DNA of 64,000 nt, taken from assembly GCF_021390645.1 (NCBI RefSeq), contig NZ_JAJEJT010000002.1, positions 1,364,001 to 1,428,000 of the forward strand. Direction: 5' to 3'. Under the pieces are notes generated by a model. The model did no database searches. It saw only the letters and a list, made by a program, of their open reading frames with translations, and was not told the origin of the DNA. Position 1 is the first letter of the stretch. Each line of letters opens with the position of its first letter. A program made the position numbers and the translations under genes. Of the stretch, positions 15,603-24,612 are shown in pieces. This DNA comes from Paraburkholderia flagellata (GTDB lineage: Bacteria > Pseudomonadota > Gammaproteobacteria > Burkholderiales > Burkholderiaceae).

Positions 15603-15638
15603 GCATTTGCTTTATTTGCCGCAGTTGCCGCATTTGCA
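15603..15638. repeat. Four 9-bp direct repeats upstream of mntH
   Basis: TTGC occurs at 15607, 15616, 15625 and 15634, exactly nine bases apart, within units like GCATTTGCT, TTATTTGCC, GCAGTTGCC and GCATTTGCA. The array lies about 65 bases before the mntH start. It may be a multi-site regulator-binding region or simple sequence slippage. Confidence 0.6.
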
Positions 15639-15704
15639 TACGCTCCGCGCGAGGGTCATGGCGATGGGCTGGGCATACAGACTCTTTCTCGTGCGAGAAG
15701 TTGC

Positions 15705-17048
15705 ATGGATCATCGCGCCCGCGACGACCGCGCAGATAGCGCGGACACCGGCTTGCGCGCACCTGACGGCCTCACCCGCAGCACGGCCGCCGCGGTGCGC
15801 GAAGCACTGGAAGGACGCCGCCGCGGCGCCGCCCTTCTGCTGCCGCTTGCGGGTCCGGCCGTGGTCATCTCCGTCGCCTATATCGACCCCGGCAATATCG
15901 CGACCAACATCCAGGCCGGTGCGCGCTACGGCTACGCGCTGTTGTGGGTCGTGCTGCTCGCCAACGTCATCGCCATGCTGTTTCAGGGGCTTTCCGCGAA
16001 GCTCGGCATTGCCACGGGGCGCAATCTCGCCGAACTGTGCCGCGACAGCCTGCCCGCGCCGATCGTGTGGCTCATGTGGATCGTGAGCGAGATCGCCGCC
16101 ATGGCCACCGACCTCGCCGAGTTTTTCGGCGGCGCAATCGGCCTTGCGCTTCTCTTTCATCTGCCACTGCTCGTGGGCATGGCGGTGACGGCCGTCATCA
16201 CTTACGCGCTGCTATTTCTCCAGCGCGCGGGCTTCCGGCCGCTCGAACTCCTGATCGGCGCGCTCGTGAGCGTGATCGGCATTTGCTATGTTCTGGAGCT
16301 TTTCATCACGCCGATCGAGTGGCCGAGCCTGCTGCGCCACCTCGCCACGCCACGCCTGCCCGACGCGCAAGCCGTGACGATCGCGGTGGGCATCATTGGC
16401 GCAACGGTCATGCCGCACACGCTCTTTCTGCACTCGGGGCTCACCCAGGCGCGCGTGCTCGCGCGCAACGACGCCGAGCGCAAGCGCCTCGTGAAGTTTT
16501 CTAACGTCGAGGTCGTGGTCGCGCTTTCGGTGGCCGGGCTCATCAACATGGCGATGGTGGTGATGGCCTCCGGCGCGTTCCACCAGGGCTATGCGGATGT
16601 CGCCGAGATCGAGACGGCCTACCGCACGCTTGCGCCGCTGCTGGGCGCGGCGGCCGCCAGCATCTTCCTCGTCTCGCTGATCGCCTCCGGCATTTCGAGT
16701 TCCGTGGTGGGCACGCTCGCGGGACAGATGATCATGCAGGGCTTCGTAAACTTTCGCATTCCACTCTGGCTGCGCCGCGCGGTGACGATGGTGCCGAGCT
16801 TCGTCGTGGTGGCACTCGGCGTGAACGCCACCGAGGCGCTCGTCATGAGCCAGGTCGTGCTGAGCCTTGCCCTGCCGTTCCCGATGGCCGCGCTCGTGTG
16901 GTTCACGTGCCGCCGCGACGTGATGGGGACGCATCGTAATCGCGCGCTCACGGCCGCGGGAGCCGTGGCGGGCGCGGTCGCGGTGCTCTCGCTCAATCTC
17001 GCGCTGGTGCTCGTGACCTTCGGCGTGTCGGTACCGGGGCTCGGTTAA
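15705..17048 (+). CDS. mntH: Nramp-family divalent metal transporter (MntH-like)
   Basis: A 447-residue inner-membrane protein with about eleven TM helices. The two Nramp metal-binding motifs are present: DPGN at residues 61-64 in TM1 and MPHT at 236-239 in TM6. These bind Mn2+ or Fe2+ during proton-coupled uptake. A cytoplasmic N-terminus of about 40 charged residues precedes TM1. The start at 15705 gives the usual family length. No clear Shine-Dalgarno is seen. A 9-bp direct-repeat array upstream could be part of its metal-dependent control. Confidence 0.9.
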   Translation: MDHRARDDRADSADTGLRAPDGLTRSTAAAVREALEGRRRGAALLLPLAGPAVVISVAYIDPGNIATNIQAGARYGYALLWVVLLANVIAMLFQGLSAKLGIATGRNLAELCRDSLPAPIVWLMWIVSEIAAMATDLAEFFGGAIGLALLFHLPLLVGMAVTAVITYALLFLQRAGFRPLELLIGALVSVIGICYVLELFITPIEWPSLLRHLATPRLPDAQAVTIAVGIIGATVMPHTLFLHSGLTQARVLARNDAERKRLVKFSNVEVVVALSVAGLINMAMVVMASGAFHQGYADVAEIETAYRTLAPLLGAAAASIFLVSLIASGISSSVVGTLAGQMIMQGFVNFRIPLWLRRAVTMVPSFVVVALGVNATEALVMSQVVLSLALPFPMAALVWFTCRRDVMGTHRNRALTAAGAVAGAVAVLSLNLALVLVTFGVSVPGLG

Positions 17049-17283
17049 GGATCAGCCGAATGCCACGCGATGCATGCATGAACGACCGGTCGGTTTATCC
17101 GCGAAGCAGTCTCGCGCCACGCCTCGTTCGCGCCATGCGTGCAAACTCGCGCGAAACCATGCACCATTAGCGTTTTCGCCGCGCCCCGCTCTTGCGACGG
17201 GTGCGGGTTCTGCAACCGCGCGCCAACGGTCTAACGGTCGTGCCCAACATCGTTACCCGAGCGCGCGTCACCTCCGACCTGCC

Positions 17284-18759
17284 ATGACGAATCAGCCTGC
17301 CCAAGCCTTGCCCGAACAGCCCGTCGACATGATCATTTTCGGCGGCGGAGGCGACCTGGCCGCGCGCAAACTGCTGCCCGCGCTCTACATGGCGCACCTG
17401 CACGGCAACCTGCCGCCGGAAACGCGCATCATCGCCGTGGGCCGCAAGAACTGGACGATCGACGACTATCGCAAGTTCATGGAAGAGCAGTCGCGTCCGT
17501 TCATCGACGCGAAAGCGTTCGACGCGCAAGCGTGGGACCGCTATCTGAACCTGTTCCAGTACGCGATCATCGACGTGAACGATCCCGCCTCTTACGCGCA
17601 CCTGAAGGCGGCATCGCGCGAGCATGCGCTGCGTGTGTTCTACCTCTCCACGTCGCCCGAACTGTTCACGACGATTTGCGACAACCTCTCGGCGGGCGGT
17701 CTCCTCGACAGCAGTTCGCGCGTCGTGCTCGAAAAGCCGCTCGGCCACGATCTCGCCTCGGCGCAGGAGATCAACGAGTCGGTGGGCCGGCATTTCGGGG
17801 AATCGCAGATCTACCGGATCGACCACTATCTGGGCAAGGAAACGGTGCAGAACCTGATGGTGCTGCGCTTCGGCAATCCGATCTTCGGGCCGCTGTGGCA
17901 GGCGCCGTACATCCGCAGCGTGCAGATCACGGTGGCGGAAACCGTGGGCGTGGGCAGCCGCGCGGGCTTCTACGATCACACCGGCGCGCTGCGCGACATG
18001 GTGCAGAACCACCTGCTGCAACTGCTCTGCATCGTGGCGATGGAGCCGCCCGTTTCGCTCGACCCGGACGCCGTGCGCGACGAAAAGCTCAAGGTGCTGC
18101 GCTCGCTGCGCCCCATGTCGCTGGCCGATATCGCGCGCGACACCGTGCGCGGCCAGTACGCGGCCGGCGCCGTGGACGGCCAGCCGGTGAGGGGCTATCT
18201 GGAAGAAGAAAACGTGCCGGCAGACAGCAAGAACGAAACCTTCGTTGCCTTGCGCGCGCACATCAACAACTGGCGCTGGGCCAACGTGCCGTTCTTCCTG
18301 CGCACGGGCAAGCGCCTGCAGAAGCGCCAGTCGGAGATCGTGATCGAATTCGCGGATCTGCCGTTCTCGATCTTCCCGAGCGGTCCGCGCAATTACGGCA
18401 ACCGTCTCGTGATCCAGCTTCAGCCGGAAGAGTCGATCCAGTTGCAGATGCTCGCGAAGGAACCGGGCAGCGGCATGAACATGCTGCCTGTGAGCCTGAA
18501 TCTCGACCTGCAGCAGGCTATTCCCGAGCGCCGCGCAGAAGCCTACGAGCGCTTGCTGATCGACGTGATTCGCGGCCGTCTCACGCACTTCATGCGCCGT
18601 GACGAACTGGAAGCCGCATGGACGTGGGTCGAGCCGATTCTCAACGGCTGGAAGGAACTGAACGATCGCCCGCGCACCTATACGGCGGGCACGTTCGGGC
18701 CGGCGGCATCGTCGGCGCTGCTCGCGCGCGAGAGCATGTCGTGGGCCGAAGAGATGTGA
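17284..18759 (+). CDS. zwf: Glucose-6-phosphate 1-dehydrogenase
   Basis: A 491-residue G6PDH, the first enzyme of the oxidative pentose phosphate and Entner-Doudoroff routes. It makes NADPH and 6-phosphogluconolactone. The nucleotide-binding motif is GGGGDLAARKLLPAL near the N-terminus, and the signature RIDHYLGKE is at residues 178-186 with the catalytic His. The ATG at 17284 was chosen because homologues begin just before the Rossmann strand; the frame is open upstream to 17074. Unlike many relatives, no pgl, edd or hexokinase gene lies next to it. A strong hairpin follows. Confidence 0.95.
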   Translation: MTNQPAQALPEQPVDMIIFGGGGDLAARKLLPALYMAHLHGNLPPETRIIAVGRKNWTIDDYRKFMEEQSRPFIDAKAFDAQAWDRYLNLFQYAIIDVNDPASYAHLKAASREHALRVFYLSTSPELFTTICDNLSAGGLLDSSSRVVLEKPLGHDLASAQEINESVGRHFGESQIYRIDHYLGKETVQNLMVLRFGNPIFGPLWQAPYIRSVQITVAETVGVGSRAGFYDHTGALRDMVQNHLLQLLCIVAMEPPVSLDPDAVRDEKLKVLRSLRPMSLADIARDTVRGQYAAGAVDGQPVRGYLEEENVPADSKNETFVALRAHINNWRWANVPFFLRTGKRLQKRQSEIVIEFADLPFSIFPSGPRNYGNRLVIQLQPEESIQLQMLAKEPGSGMNMLPVSLNLDLQQAIPERRAEAYERLLIDVIRGRLTHFMRRDELEAAWTWVEPILNGWKELNDRPRTYTAGTFGPAASSALLARESMSWAEEM

Positions 18760-18769
18760 TGTGAGGGAC

Positions 18770-18800
18770 GCGAGCGCCGCGTGCTACGCGCGGCGCTCGC
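18770..18800. terminator. Strong hairpin between zwf and a convergent small ORF
   Basis: GCGAGCGCCGCG (18770-18781) and CGCGGCGCTCGC (18789-18800) form a perfect 12-bp stem with a seven-base loop. It starts 11 bases after the zwf stop. It lacks a T-run on either strand, so a factor-assisted or mRNA-stabilising role is possible. Confidence 0.55.
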
Positions 18801-18809
18801 AGCACTGTG

Positions 18810-18959
18810 TTACTGGTCGCCTGAATCAGGACGAAAAAGATCGAAGCCGGCGAACACGATCACGCCGCTCAGCGCGATCAACGGCACCGAATGGCGCCCG
18901 ATAAAAAGAACCGCGGCCGCAAGCCAGGTTGAAATACAAAAAGCGCCGATGCGCCGCAT
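18810..18959 (-). CDS. Putative 49-residue small membrane protein
   Basis: I do not recognise a family. The ORF reads MRRIGAFCISTWLAAAVLFI and continues for 49 residues to ...LFRPDSGDQ, with two hydrophobic stretches (about 7-20 and 25-42) separated by GRHSVP. GGGAG lies eight bases before the ATG on the minus strand. The good ribosome site and membrane-like composition argue that it is translated. It sits between zwf and a MarR regulator, convergent with zwf. It could still be a chance ORF. Confidence 0.5.
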   Translation of the reverse strand: MRRIGAFCISTWLAAAVLFIGRHSVPLIALSGVIVFAGFDLFRPDSGDQ

Positions 18960-19031
18960 GATGCAACTCCCAACTCGTTAATGCCCCTGCTTTAAGGCCC
19001 TGACGCTGCACACGGCGCGAGCCCCACTGCT

Positions 19032-19448
19032 TCAGCCCAACGTCGCGCGCGCCGTGCGCAGACGCGACACCGTATCGACAAACGCCTCGCCGCCAAGCGC
19101 GCGCTTCAGGCGGCTCGCGACTGTCGCGCTCGCGGCATTGAGCGCCTCGCGAATCGCGATGGCCTGCGCCGTGGGCACGATCGCCACTTCGCGGCCGTCG
19201 CCCTCCGTGCGTTGGCGCTCCACATAGCCGCGCGCCTCGAGACCGTCGAGCACGCGCGTGGCCGTGGGCCGCGCGATGGAAAGCAGATCCGCCAGTTCGC
19301 GCTGCGGCGAACCGGGATGCTCCAGCACGGCGCGCAGCATGAAACCCTGCGGCGGCGTGAGTTCGAAGCGTTCGAAGGCTTCCGCCCATTCGCGCTCGAG
19401 ACGCCGCGCGAGCGCCGTGGTGTTGAAGTAAAGGCAATGTTCGAACAT
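19032..19448 (-). CDS. MarR-family transcriptional regulator
   Basis: A 138-residue winged-helix protein. The recognition helix region reads LADLLSIARPTATRVLDGLE and the wing RQRTEGDGREVAIV, both typical of MarR. Members sense small aromatic or oxidising ligands and usually repress an adjacent gene. The ATG at 19448 gives a standard length; an in-frame TTG at 19466 is an alternative. It is divergent from the alcohol dehydrogenase gene, so that gene is the likely target, by inference. A short palindrome lies just upstream. Confidence 0.85.
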   Translation of the reverse strand: MFEHCLYFNTTALARRLEREWAEAFERFELTPPQGFMLRAVLEHPGSPQRELADLLSIARPTATRVLDGLEARGYVERQRTEGDGREVAIVPTAQAIAIREALNAASATVASRLKRALGGEAFVDTVSRLRTARATLG

Positions 19449-19464
19449 GCGCAGAGGATAACCC

Positions 19465-19482
19465 AATATAGTTAGCTATGCA
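19465..19482. promoter_or_regulatory. Candidate MarR operator
   Basis: ATAGTTAGCTAT (19468-19479) has inverted ATAG/CTAT arms and lies 19 bases upstream of the MarR start, in an AT-rich patch. MarR proteins commonly bind such palindromes over their own promoter. Only one short site is seen, so confidence is low. Confidence 0.35.
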
Positions 19483-19641
19483 ACGATATACGCATGATAC
19501 CCGTTTCGGCCCCCGACAAAACCAGCGCGCAGGAATGAATAGAACGACCGGACGAATTTCTGACCCATCCGCTATGATGCGAAGACGCTGCAATCGCCTG
19601 GCCGTGCCTGACCGTCGTACACAACACTCACGGAGACATCG

Positions 19642-20712
19642 ATGCAAATGCGCTGTTACTGCGTTATCCATCATGGCAAGCCGCTCGAACTGGTCGAGCG
19701 CGACGTGCCCGAGCCCAAGGGCACCGAAGTCTTGCTGCGCGTGAAGGCCGCGGGCCTGTGCCACTCCGATCTGCACATCTGGGAAGGCTATTACGACCTG
19801 GGCGGCGGCAAGAAGCTCTCGCTCGCCGACCGCGGCATCAAGCTGCCGCTCACGCCGAGCCATGAAATCTGCGGCGAAGTCGTGACGCTCGGCCCCGATG
19901 CTCAGGCCGTAGCAGAAGCGCTCGCAGCGGGCACGTCGGCGGTCGTGCATCCGTGGATCGGCTGCGGCGAATGCGCGGCCTGCCAACGCGGCGAGGAGAA
20001 CATCTGTGCGAAGCCGCAGTCGCTCGGCGTGCTGCGCGACGGCGGCTTCGCCGACTACGTGATCGTGCCGCATCCGCGCTATCTCGTGGATCTCGCCGGC
20101 CTCGATCCCGTGAAGGCCGCGCCGCTCGCCTGCGCGGGCGTGACGACGTATTCGGCGGTGAAGAAGTTCGGAGCGCGCATCCACGAAGGCCCCGTGGTCA
20201 TGATCGGCGCGGGCGGCCTCGGCATGATGGCGCTCGAAGTGCTCAAGGCGATGGGCGCGCAAGGCGCGATCGTCGTGGACGTGGACCCTGCCAAGCGCGA
20301 AGCCGCGCTCGCGGCGGGCGCGCTCGCGGCGATCGACGCGCGCGCGGACGACGCTGTGCAGCAGGTCGTCGCGGCAACGGGCGGCGGCGCACGCGCGGTG
20401 CTAGACCTCGTGGGCGCGACGCCCACCGTCAAGCTCGCGCTCGACTCGTGCGCGCGCGGAGGCCACGTGGTGATCGTCGGCCTGATGGGCGGCGACCTCA
20501 CGCTCTCGCTGCCCATCATCCCGATGCGGCCGCTGAAGATCGAGGGCAGCTACGTGGGCACGCTGCCCGAGTTGCGCGAACTCGTGACGCTGATGCGCGA
20601 AGGCAAGATGCAGCCCTCGCCAGTCTCCACGCGGCCGCTCACGGAAATCAACGAGGCGTTCGAAGCGCTCGTGCAGGGCAAGGTGGTCGGGCGGCAGGTG
20701 CTGGTGCCGTGA
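19642..20712 (+). CDS. Zinc-dependent medium-chain alcohol dehydrogenase
   Basis: A 356-residue MDR-family alcohol dehydrogenase. Catalytic zinc ligands are expected at Cys40 (GLCHSDLHIWEG) and the HE pair at 74-75. The structural zinc is bound by Cys108, Cys111, Cys114 and Cys122 (GCGECAACQRGEENIC). The NAD(P)-binding motif is GAGGLG. It oxidises alcohols or reduces aldehydes; the substrate is not identifiable. The ATG at 19642 follows GGAGA. It lies divergent to the MarR gene, which probably regulates it. Confidence 0.88.
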   Translation: MQMRCYCVIHHGKPLELVERDVPEPKGTEVLLRVKAAGLCHSDLHIWEGYYDLGGGKKLSLADRGIKLPLTPSHEICGEVVTLGPDAQAVAEALAAGTSAVVHPWIGCGECAACQRGEENICAKPQSLGVLRDGGFADYVIVPHPRYLVDLAGLDPVKAAPLACAGVTTYSAVKKFGARIHEGPVVMIGAGGLGMMALEVLKAMGAQGAIVVDVDPAKREAALAAGALAAIDARADDAVQQVVAATGGGARAVLDLVGATPTVKLALDSCARGGHVVIVGLMGGDLTLSLPIIPMRPLKIEGSYVGTLPELRELVTLMREGKMQPSPVSTRPLTEINEAFEALVQGKVVGRQVLVP

Positions 20713-20752
20713 TGATGGTGCGCATGCGGGCCGCCGAACGTAGCGAACGGCC

Positions 20753-22129
20753 TCAAACGCCCGACTCGAGCGCCTCTTCACGCACATGTCGCGAGCCCGG
20801 TCGCTTCAAGCCGAGATGCTCGCGCAGCGTGCGCCCCTCGTACTCGCTGCGAAAAAGTCCGCGCCGCCGCAATTCAGGCAGCACGAGTTCGACGAAATCG
20901 GTCAGCGAGTCGGGCAGCAGCGCGGGCATGATGTTGTAGCCGTCCGCGCCGTAGTTCACGAAACGCGCTTCCAGCGCATCGGCAATCTGCTCTGGCGTCC
21001 CCACGAGTTGCCAGTGCCCGCGCGCGCCCGCCACGCGCAGGTACAACTGGCGCAGCGTCAGGTTTTCGCGCCGCGCGAGCGTCAGCGTGAGCGCCTGGCG
21101 GCTCTTGCTCGCATTGGTTTCCGGCAGATCGGGAATCGGGCCGTCGAGCGGGTAGCCCGATAGATCGAAGCCGCCCGTCAACGTGGACACCATGGCGAGC
21201 CCCACCGCCGGATCGATCAACGCCTGCAGCGCCTCGAACTTCTCGCGCGCCTCGGCCTCGGTGCGTCCGACAATCGGCATCACGCCCGGCATGATCTTCA
21301 GATCGCCCGGGCCGCGCCCGTATTGCGCCATGCGGCCTTTCACGTCGGCGTAGAACGCCACGGCGTCTTCCAGCCTCTGCTGCGCGGTGAAGATCACCTC
21401 GGCCGTGCGCGCGGCCAGCGCCTTGCCTGCCTCCGAAGAGCCCGCCTGCACGACCACGGGCCGCCCCTGCGGCGCGCGCGCCACGTTCAGCGGCCCGCGC
21501 ACCTTGAAGAATTCGCCGCGATGCGCGAGCACATGGCGCTTCGCAGGATCGAAGAAGCGGCCGGCGGCTTTGTCGTGCAGGAAAGCGTCGTCGTCCCAGC
21601 TGTCCCACAGGCCTTCCACGACATCGGCGAATTCGGCGGCGCGCTCGTAGCGCGTGGCATGCGCGAGATGCTCGTCGAAGCCGAAGTTGCGCGCCTCGTG
21701 CTCGCTCGACGACGTGACGAGATTCCAGCCGGCGCGCCCGCCGCTGATGTGATCGAGCGAAGCGAACTTGCGCGCGATGTGATACGGCTCGTTGAAGGTC
21801 GTGGAAGCCGTGCCGACGAGGCCGATGTGATCCGTGACAGCCGCGAGCGCCGAAAGCAGCGTGATCGGCTCGAACTGCGCGACATAGCTGTGCGCGGTGC
21901 GGCTCAGGAAGTCGGCGTTGTCGCCGCGTGTACCCGACCCGTCTGCGAGAAAGATCAGATCGAATTTCGCGGCTTCCGCAATGCGCGCCAGTTCGACGTA
22001 GTGGCGAAAATCGCTGCCCGCGTTGGCGTTCGCATGCGGGTGCCGCCACGCCGCGATATGGTGGCCAGTGGGATAGAGAAAAGCGCCGAGGCGCAGATGA
22101 CCGCGCCGTGTTCCAGCAGGTTGGCTCAT
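20753..22129 (-). CDS. LLM-class flavin monooxygenase (NtaA/SnaA/DszA-like)
   Basis: A 458-residue bacterial luciferase-fold enzyme that uses reduced FMN and O2. The N-terminal barrel start LRLGAFLYPTGHH and the sequence VTSSSEHEARNFG are typical of the nitrilotriacetate/dibenzothiophene-sulfone monooxygenase group. The FMN-phosphate region RPVVVQAGSSEAGK is also present. Such enzymes desulfurise or oxidise small organic compounds and need a separate flavin reductase, which is not seen next to it. The ATG at 22129 matches the usual start; the upstream in-frame extension is not conserved-looking. It is convergent with the alcohol dehydrogenase. Confidence 0.88.
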   Translation of the reverse strand: MSQPAGTRRGHLRLGAFLYPTGHHIAAWRHPHANANAGSDFRHYVELARIAEAAKFDLIFLADGSGTRGDNADFLSRTAHSYVAQFEPITLLSALAAVTDHIGLVGTASTTFNEPYHIARKFASLDHISGGRAGWNLVTSSSEHEARNFGFDEHLAHATRYERAAEFADVVEGLWDSWDDDAFLHDKAAGRFFDPAKRHVLAHRGEFFKVRGPLNVARAPQGRPVVVQAGSSEAGKALAARTAEVIFTAQQRLEDAVAFYADVKGRMAQYGRGPGDLKIMPGVMPIVGRTEAEAREKFEALQALIDPAVGLAMVSTLTGGFDLSGYPLDGPIPDLPETNASKSRQALTLTLARRENLTLRQLYLRVAGARGHWQLVGTPEQIADALEARFVNYGADGYNIMPALLPDSLTDFVELVLPELRRRGLFRSEYEGRTLREHLGLKRPGSRHVREEALESGV

Positions 22130-22446
22130 GGTGACAGGCGTTGCACGCGAGAAAAGGACCCGGCTGATTCTCTTGCCCGCGGCGGCCGGGCGCCACGAAG
22201 AAATCGCCACATCGATATGCCTGCGCGCGCAAAACGGCGCGCCTCACGGCGCACCCACGCCCGCGCCCGCCTGCAAGCCCTCTGCAAGGCTTGCCCGGCC
22301 GCCACGCTTCATCGGTTGAATAACGGCAACGTATGCGCTCAGTTCGCGACGTTGCCTCCGCGCGAGCTATCGTAAGCTCGACACTGCCCCATTGTTCGTG
22401 TCGCCCTGGCGCCGCGCACCGGCCCCGACGATTTCCACAGTTGACC
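22130..22446. other. 317-bp divergent intergenic region
   Basis: This region lies between the divergent LLM monooxygenase and TPR genes and must hold promoters for both. I see no gene. A GCAAGCC/GGCTTGC inverted repeat spans 22273-22294 and could be an operator or hairpin. No convincing -35/-10 pair was found. Confidence 0.5.
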
Positions 22447-24567
22447 ATGACGACGCCCCTCGCGCCCCCCCTCGACGACATCCTGCGCGAAGCCAATGCG
22501 CTCTGCGAAACCCACCGCTTCGCCGATGCGCTCGCCTTGCTCGACCCGCACATCGGCCAGCCGCCGGACGACGCGACGCGCGCCCCCGCACTCCATCTCG
22601 CGGCCCTCAGCGCGATGGGCACGGGCGACGCGGCGCGCGCCCAGGCGCTCTGGATGCGCTGCCTCGCGGCAAAGCCGGACTACGCGCAGGCGTACAGCGG
22701 GCTCGCCGCGCTCTTTGCGGCGCTCGGCGTACTCGATCAAGCCCAGGCGCTCTATGAACGGCTGCTGAGCCTCACGCCCGCCGACGCCGACGCGCGCAGC
22801 AACCTGGGCGTCGTCCTGCAGCGCCAGACGCGCCACGCTGAAAGCGAAGCGACCTTTCGCGCCGTGCTCGCGCACTGCCCGGCCCACGCCGACGCCCACT
22901 ACAACCTCGGCCTCCTGCTGCAAGGACAAAGCCGCCACGCAGAAGCCGAAAGCGCGTTTCGCGCCGCCATCGCGGCGAATGCGCGCCATTCGAAGGCGTA
23001 CAACGCGCTGGGCGCGCTGCTGCGGGATCAGGCGCGCGGCGACGACGCCGCAGAGGCCTTTCGCCAGGCCCTGCTGATCCAGCCGCAGTATCCGGAGGCG
23101 CTCAACAATCTCGCCATGCTGCTCAAGGCGTCCGGCAAGCTCACGGAAGCCGAACTTGCGGCACGCCTTGCGCTGCAGATTCGCCCCAATTTCGTGGATG
23201 CGCTCAACAACCTCGGTTGCGTACTCACCGACCTCAAGCGCGTGCCCGAGGCGGAAGCCGCCTTTCGCCAGGTGCTCGTGCTCGCGCCGAACCACACCGA
23301 GGCGCACTACAACCTCGGCGTCGCGCTGCATACGCTCGAGCGGCTGCCCGAGGCCGAAGCGGCGTATCGCGAGACGCTGCGCCGCCTGCCGGGCCGCGTG
23401 GAGGCATATAACAATCTTGCCTGCGTGCTGATGGCGCTAGGGCGCCGCGGCGAAGCGCTCGACGTGCTCCACGAGGCCGTGGCCGTACGGCCCGATTTCG
23501 CCGAGGCGCACTTCAATATCGCGAGTCTGCTCAAGGAGTACGGCCGGCTCGACGAAGCGGAGGCCGGCTACCGCCGCGCGCTCGACGCGAACCCCGAATA
23601 CGGCGACGCGAAATTCCGTCTCGCCACGCTGCTCATCAGCATGGGCCGCTTCGAGGAAGGCTTCGCGCGCTACGAATGCCGCTATACCATGCCCGGCTTC
23701 GTGCATCACGCGACGCAACGTCTGCTGCAGTGCCCGGCCTGGCAGGGCGAGCCGCTCGCGGGCAGGTCGCTGTTGCTGTGGCAGGAAGACGGCCTCGGCG
23801 ACATGCTGCAATTCGGGCGTTATGCGCGCGTGCTCAAGGCGCAGGGCGCGGCGCACGTCACGTTCGCCTGCCAGCCGCCCCTGCACCGGCTCTTTCGCGG
23901 CGTGGAAGGCATCGATGCCGTGATCGACCATGAAGCCGGCGCGGCAGCGGCCGGCCAGTTCGACTGCTGGGTAAGCCCGATCAGCGTGCCTCACCTTCTG
24001 GGCACGACGCTTCAGACGATCCCCGCGCCGCTCGCCTGTACGCCGGAGCCCGCGCTCGTCGAACACTGGGGCGCGCGCCTCGCCACGCTCGCGCCGGGCC
24101 CGCGCATCGGCATCGTCTGGAAGGGCAACCCGAAGCATTTCAACGACGCCCATCGCTCGCTGCCAACGCTTGCCGCGCTCGCGCCGCTCTGGAACCTGCC
24201 GGGGGTGCAGTTCGTGAGCCTGCAAAAAGGTCAAGGCGAAGACGAAGCGCAAAATCCGCCTGCGAGCCTGCCGCTGCTGCACCTCGGCAGCGATGTGGGC
24301 GATTTCGTCGATACCGCGGCGATCATCGCGCAGCTCGATCTCGTGATTTGCGTGGATACGTCCACCGCGCATCTGGCGGCGTCGCTCGGCAAGCCGTGCT
24401 GGGTGCTGCTGCCGCAATACGACCTGGACTGGCGCTGGATGCACGAGCGCGAAGATTCGCCGTGGTATCCAGGCACGATGCGCCTGTTCCGCCAGCGCAT
24501 GAACGAAGCGTGGAGCGCCGTTGTGGAGCGTGTGCGCGAGGCGTGCGCGGAGCGCTTCGGCGTTTGA
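22447..24567 (+). CDS. TPR-repeat protein with C-terminal glycosyltransferase-like domain
   Basis: A 706-residue protein. Residues about 10-420 hold roughly ten tetratricopeptide repeats (for example AHADAHYNLGLLLQGQSRHA and YNNLACVLMALGRRGEALDV). The remainder, from LLLWQEDGLGDMLQFGRYAR on, resembles the GT9/heptosyltransferase-like domain found in many TPR proteins. It includes GIVWKGNPKH and VDTSTAHLAASLGKPCWVLL. No signal peptide or TM is visible. The ATG at 22447 was chosen because it precedes the first helical repeat without odd residues. The acceptor is unknown; protein or envelope glycosylation is a reasonable guess. Confidence 0.85.
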   Translation: MTTPLAPPLDDILREANALCETHRFADALALLDPHIGQPPDDATRAPALHLAALSAMGTGDAARAQALWMRCLAAKPDYAQAYSGLAALFAALGVLDQAQALYERLLSLTPADADARSNLGVVLQRQTRHAESEATFRAVLAHCPAHADAHYNLGLLLQGQSRHAEAESAFRAAIAANARHSKAYNALGALLRDQARGDDAAEAFRQALLIQPQYPEALNNLAMLLKASGKLTEAELAARLALQIRPNFVDALNNLGCVLTDLKRVPEAEAAFRQVLVLAPNHTEAHYNLGVALHTLERLPEAEAAYRETLRRLPGRVEAYNNLACVLMALGRRGEALDVLHEAVAVRPDFAEAHFNIASLLKEYGRLDEAEAGYRRALDANPEYGDAKFRLATLLISMGRFEEGFARYECRYTMPGFVHHATQRLLQCPAWQGEPLAGRSLLLWQEDGLGDMLQFGRYARVLKAQGAAHVTFACQPPLHRLFRGVEGIDAVIDHEAGAAAAGQFDCWVSPISVPHLLGTTLQTIPAPLACTPEPALVEHWGARLATLAPGPRIGIVWKGNPKHFNDAHRSLPTLAALAPLWNLPGVQFVSLQKGQGEDEAQNPPASLPLLHLGSDVGDFVDTAAIIAQLDLVICVDTSTAHLAASLGKPCWVLLPQYDLDWRWMHEREDSPWYPGTMRLFRQRMNEAWSAVVERVREACAERFGV

Positions 24568-24612
24568 AACGAGGTTGGCGAATTCGGGAAATGAGAAAGG
24601 CGCTCGCGCGCC

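Noticed and set aside
15441..15704. Possible yybP-ykoY manganese riboswitch before mntH
   Set aside because: The stretch GATAGCGCC ... TGAGGACCC is only loosely similar. The conserved GGGGAGTAG-type and GAGACC-type loops were not found. A covariance-model search would decide.
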